From Symbiodinium natans (lineage: Eukaryota > Sar > Dinophyceae > Suessiales > Symbiodiniaceae), in assembly GCA_905221605.1 (NCBI GenBank), contig CAJNDS010001114.1, positions 310,001-374,000 of the forward strand: DNA of 64,000 nt. Reading direction: 5' to 3'. Positions 63,416 to 64,000 of the stretch are shown here, piece by piece. The translations under genes were made by a program, and so were the position numbers. Position 1 is the stretch's first letter. Each line of letters starts with the position of its first letter. The notes beneath the pieces were generated by a model. That model ran no database searches, had not been told where the DNA came from, and saw only the letters and a program-made list of their open reading frames with translations.

Positions 63416-64000
63416 TCAATGTCCATCATGTCGGCGTAGCAGAGCATCATTGAAAGGTCTACGGTAGTACAAGGGGTAGCGCTCCAAACAAAACGAACAA
63501 ACCTGGTACTCCGTCACGCGCGACCGGACTTCCCTCATTCCACGGCACAAGTGCACCTTTTCTCCACGTTCAGACTTGTAGAAGACACCTGTGAAGAGCT
63601 CGAAGTCGTACTCGGGGCTCTGCCTCGTACGAGGCGGGTCGGGCACTTGGCCCACTTGTGTTTCCTCGGCAACCGCCGTGGTTGTCCGAGCTGGCTCCAC
63701 ATTTTCCACCAATCGTGTAGTTGGCGCAGTAGCTGACGACGACGATGACATAGCCACAGGGGAGCCCTGACTCACAGGAGGCGAGGACTGCACCTCTTCC
63801 GCCCGCAATCCCATCAGCTCCTCTTGAAGGGCTCTCGTTGTCTGATCTCGGATTCGCAGAAGTCTCCGGGCCCTTCGGACTGTAGCCTCATCACTACCAC
63901 AGCATCTTCCAAGGCACCACTTCATCACCTCCCAGATTCCAATCATCGCCACACCACAAAGCACCATCAAGCCATAGAACTCGATTCCAGCGTCGTAGGG
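63416..64000 (-). CDS. C-terminal fragment of a second copia-like polyprotein (runs off the window)
   Basis: The frame is open from the window edge and stops at 63416-63418, so only the last 194 codons are visible. It begins with a hydrophobic segment (LMVLCGVAMIGIWEVMKW), then a basic helical stretch, a Ser/Thr/Pro-rich linker, and an ending with a Cys/His cluster (VHLCRGMREV...VCSFC). The same plan, hydrophobic segment plus H/C...CxxC tail, ends the complete copia polyprotein in this window. The sequences are otherwise different, so this would be another family. A purine tract and a TG boundary follow 75-90 bp downstream, as expected for a 3' LTR. No catalytic domain is visible, so assignment rests on this resemblance. 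Confidence 0.5.
   Translation of the reverse strand, partial: PYDAGIEFYGLMVLCGVAMIGIWEVMKWCLGRCCGSDEATVRRARRLLRIRDQTTRALQEELMGLRAEEVQSSPPVSQGSPVAMSSSSSATAPTTRLVENVEPARTTTAVAEETQVGQVPDPPRTRQSPEYDFELFTGVFYKSERGEKVHLCRGMREVRSRVTEYQVCSFCLERYPLYYRRPFNDALLRRHDGH

Overview
The window looks like nuclear DNA of a dinoflagellate, possibly of the Symbiodinium type. This rests on three things. Plant/alga-type telomere repeats (TTTAGGG/CCCTAAA) are scattered in dozens of internal blocks. There is one giant single-ORF Ty1/copia-like retrotransposon of a kind I associate with dinoflagellates. Its LTR carries a 10-base match to the 3' end of the dinoflagellate trans-spliced leader. The assignment is an inference; no rRNA or conserved host gene is present to confirm it.

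Layout. 1-23,090 holds no recognisable gene. It contains blocks of telomere-like repeat in both orientations, long C or G tracts, microsatellites, a GC-rich minisatellite (18,646-18,972) and several families of short inverted-repeat (MITE-like) elements. 23,091-33,016 is a complete, apparently very young LTR retrotransposon on the minus strand: two 229-bp LTRs that I read as identical, a 5-bp target duplication (taggg), a primer-binding site, a polypurine tract and an unbroken ORF of about 3,073 codons. It sits inside a TTTAGGG array, and removing it restores the repeat in perfect phase. 33,017-63,070 is again gene-poor: more telomere-like blocks, a 1.1-kb tandem segmental duplication (39,673-41,995), more MITE-like elements, a CA/ACACACAG satellite (51,258-51,695), and two weak candidate exons (45.6-45.9 kb and 47.6-47.8 kb). 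63,073-64,000 appears to be the 3' end of a second, different copia-like element that runs off the window.

The most interesting object is the retrotransposon polyprotein. In order it carries: a Gag-like region; a CCCH and a CCHC zinc finger; two tandem copies of an aspartic-protease-like module; a C5-cytosine-methyltransferase-like domain (LFSG, GGPPC, ESP); an integrase (HHCC plus D,D35E) with a large acidic insertion; a 2-oxoglutarate/Fe(II)-dioxygenase-like domain with HxD...H...R resembling the TET/JBP group; reverse transcriptase (YVDD); RNase H; and a tail with two hydrophobic segments and a Cys/His cluster. One mobile element may therefore encode both a DNA-base methylation-type enzyme and a DNA-base oxidation-type enzyme. 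That would matter in a lineage whose DNA is rich in 5-methylcytosine and 5-hydroxymethyluracil. The domain calls come from motifs read by eye and need profile and structure searches.
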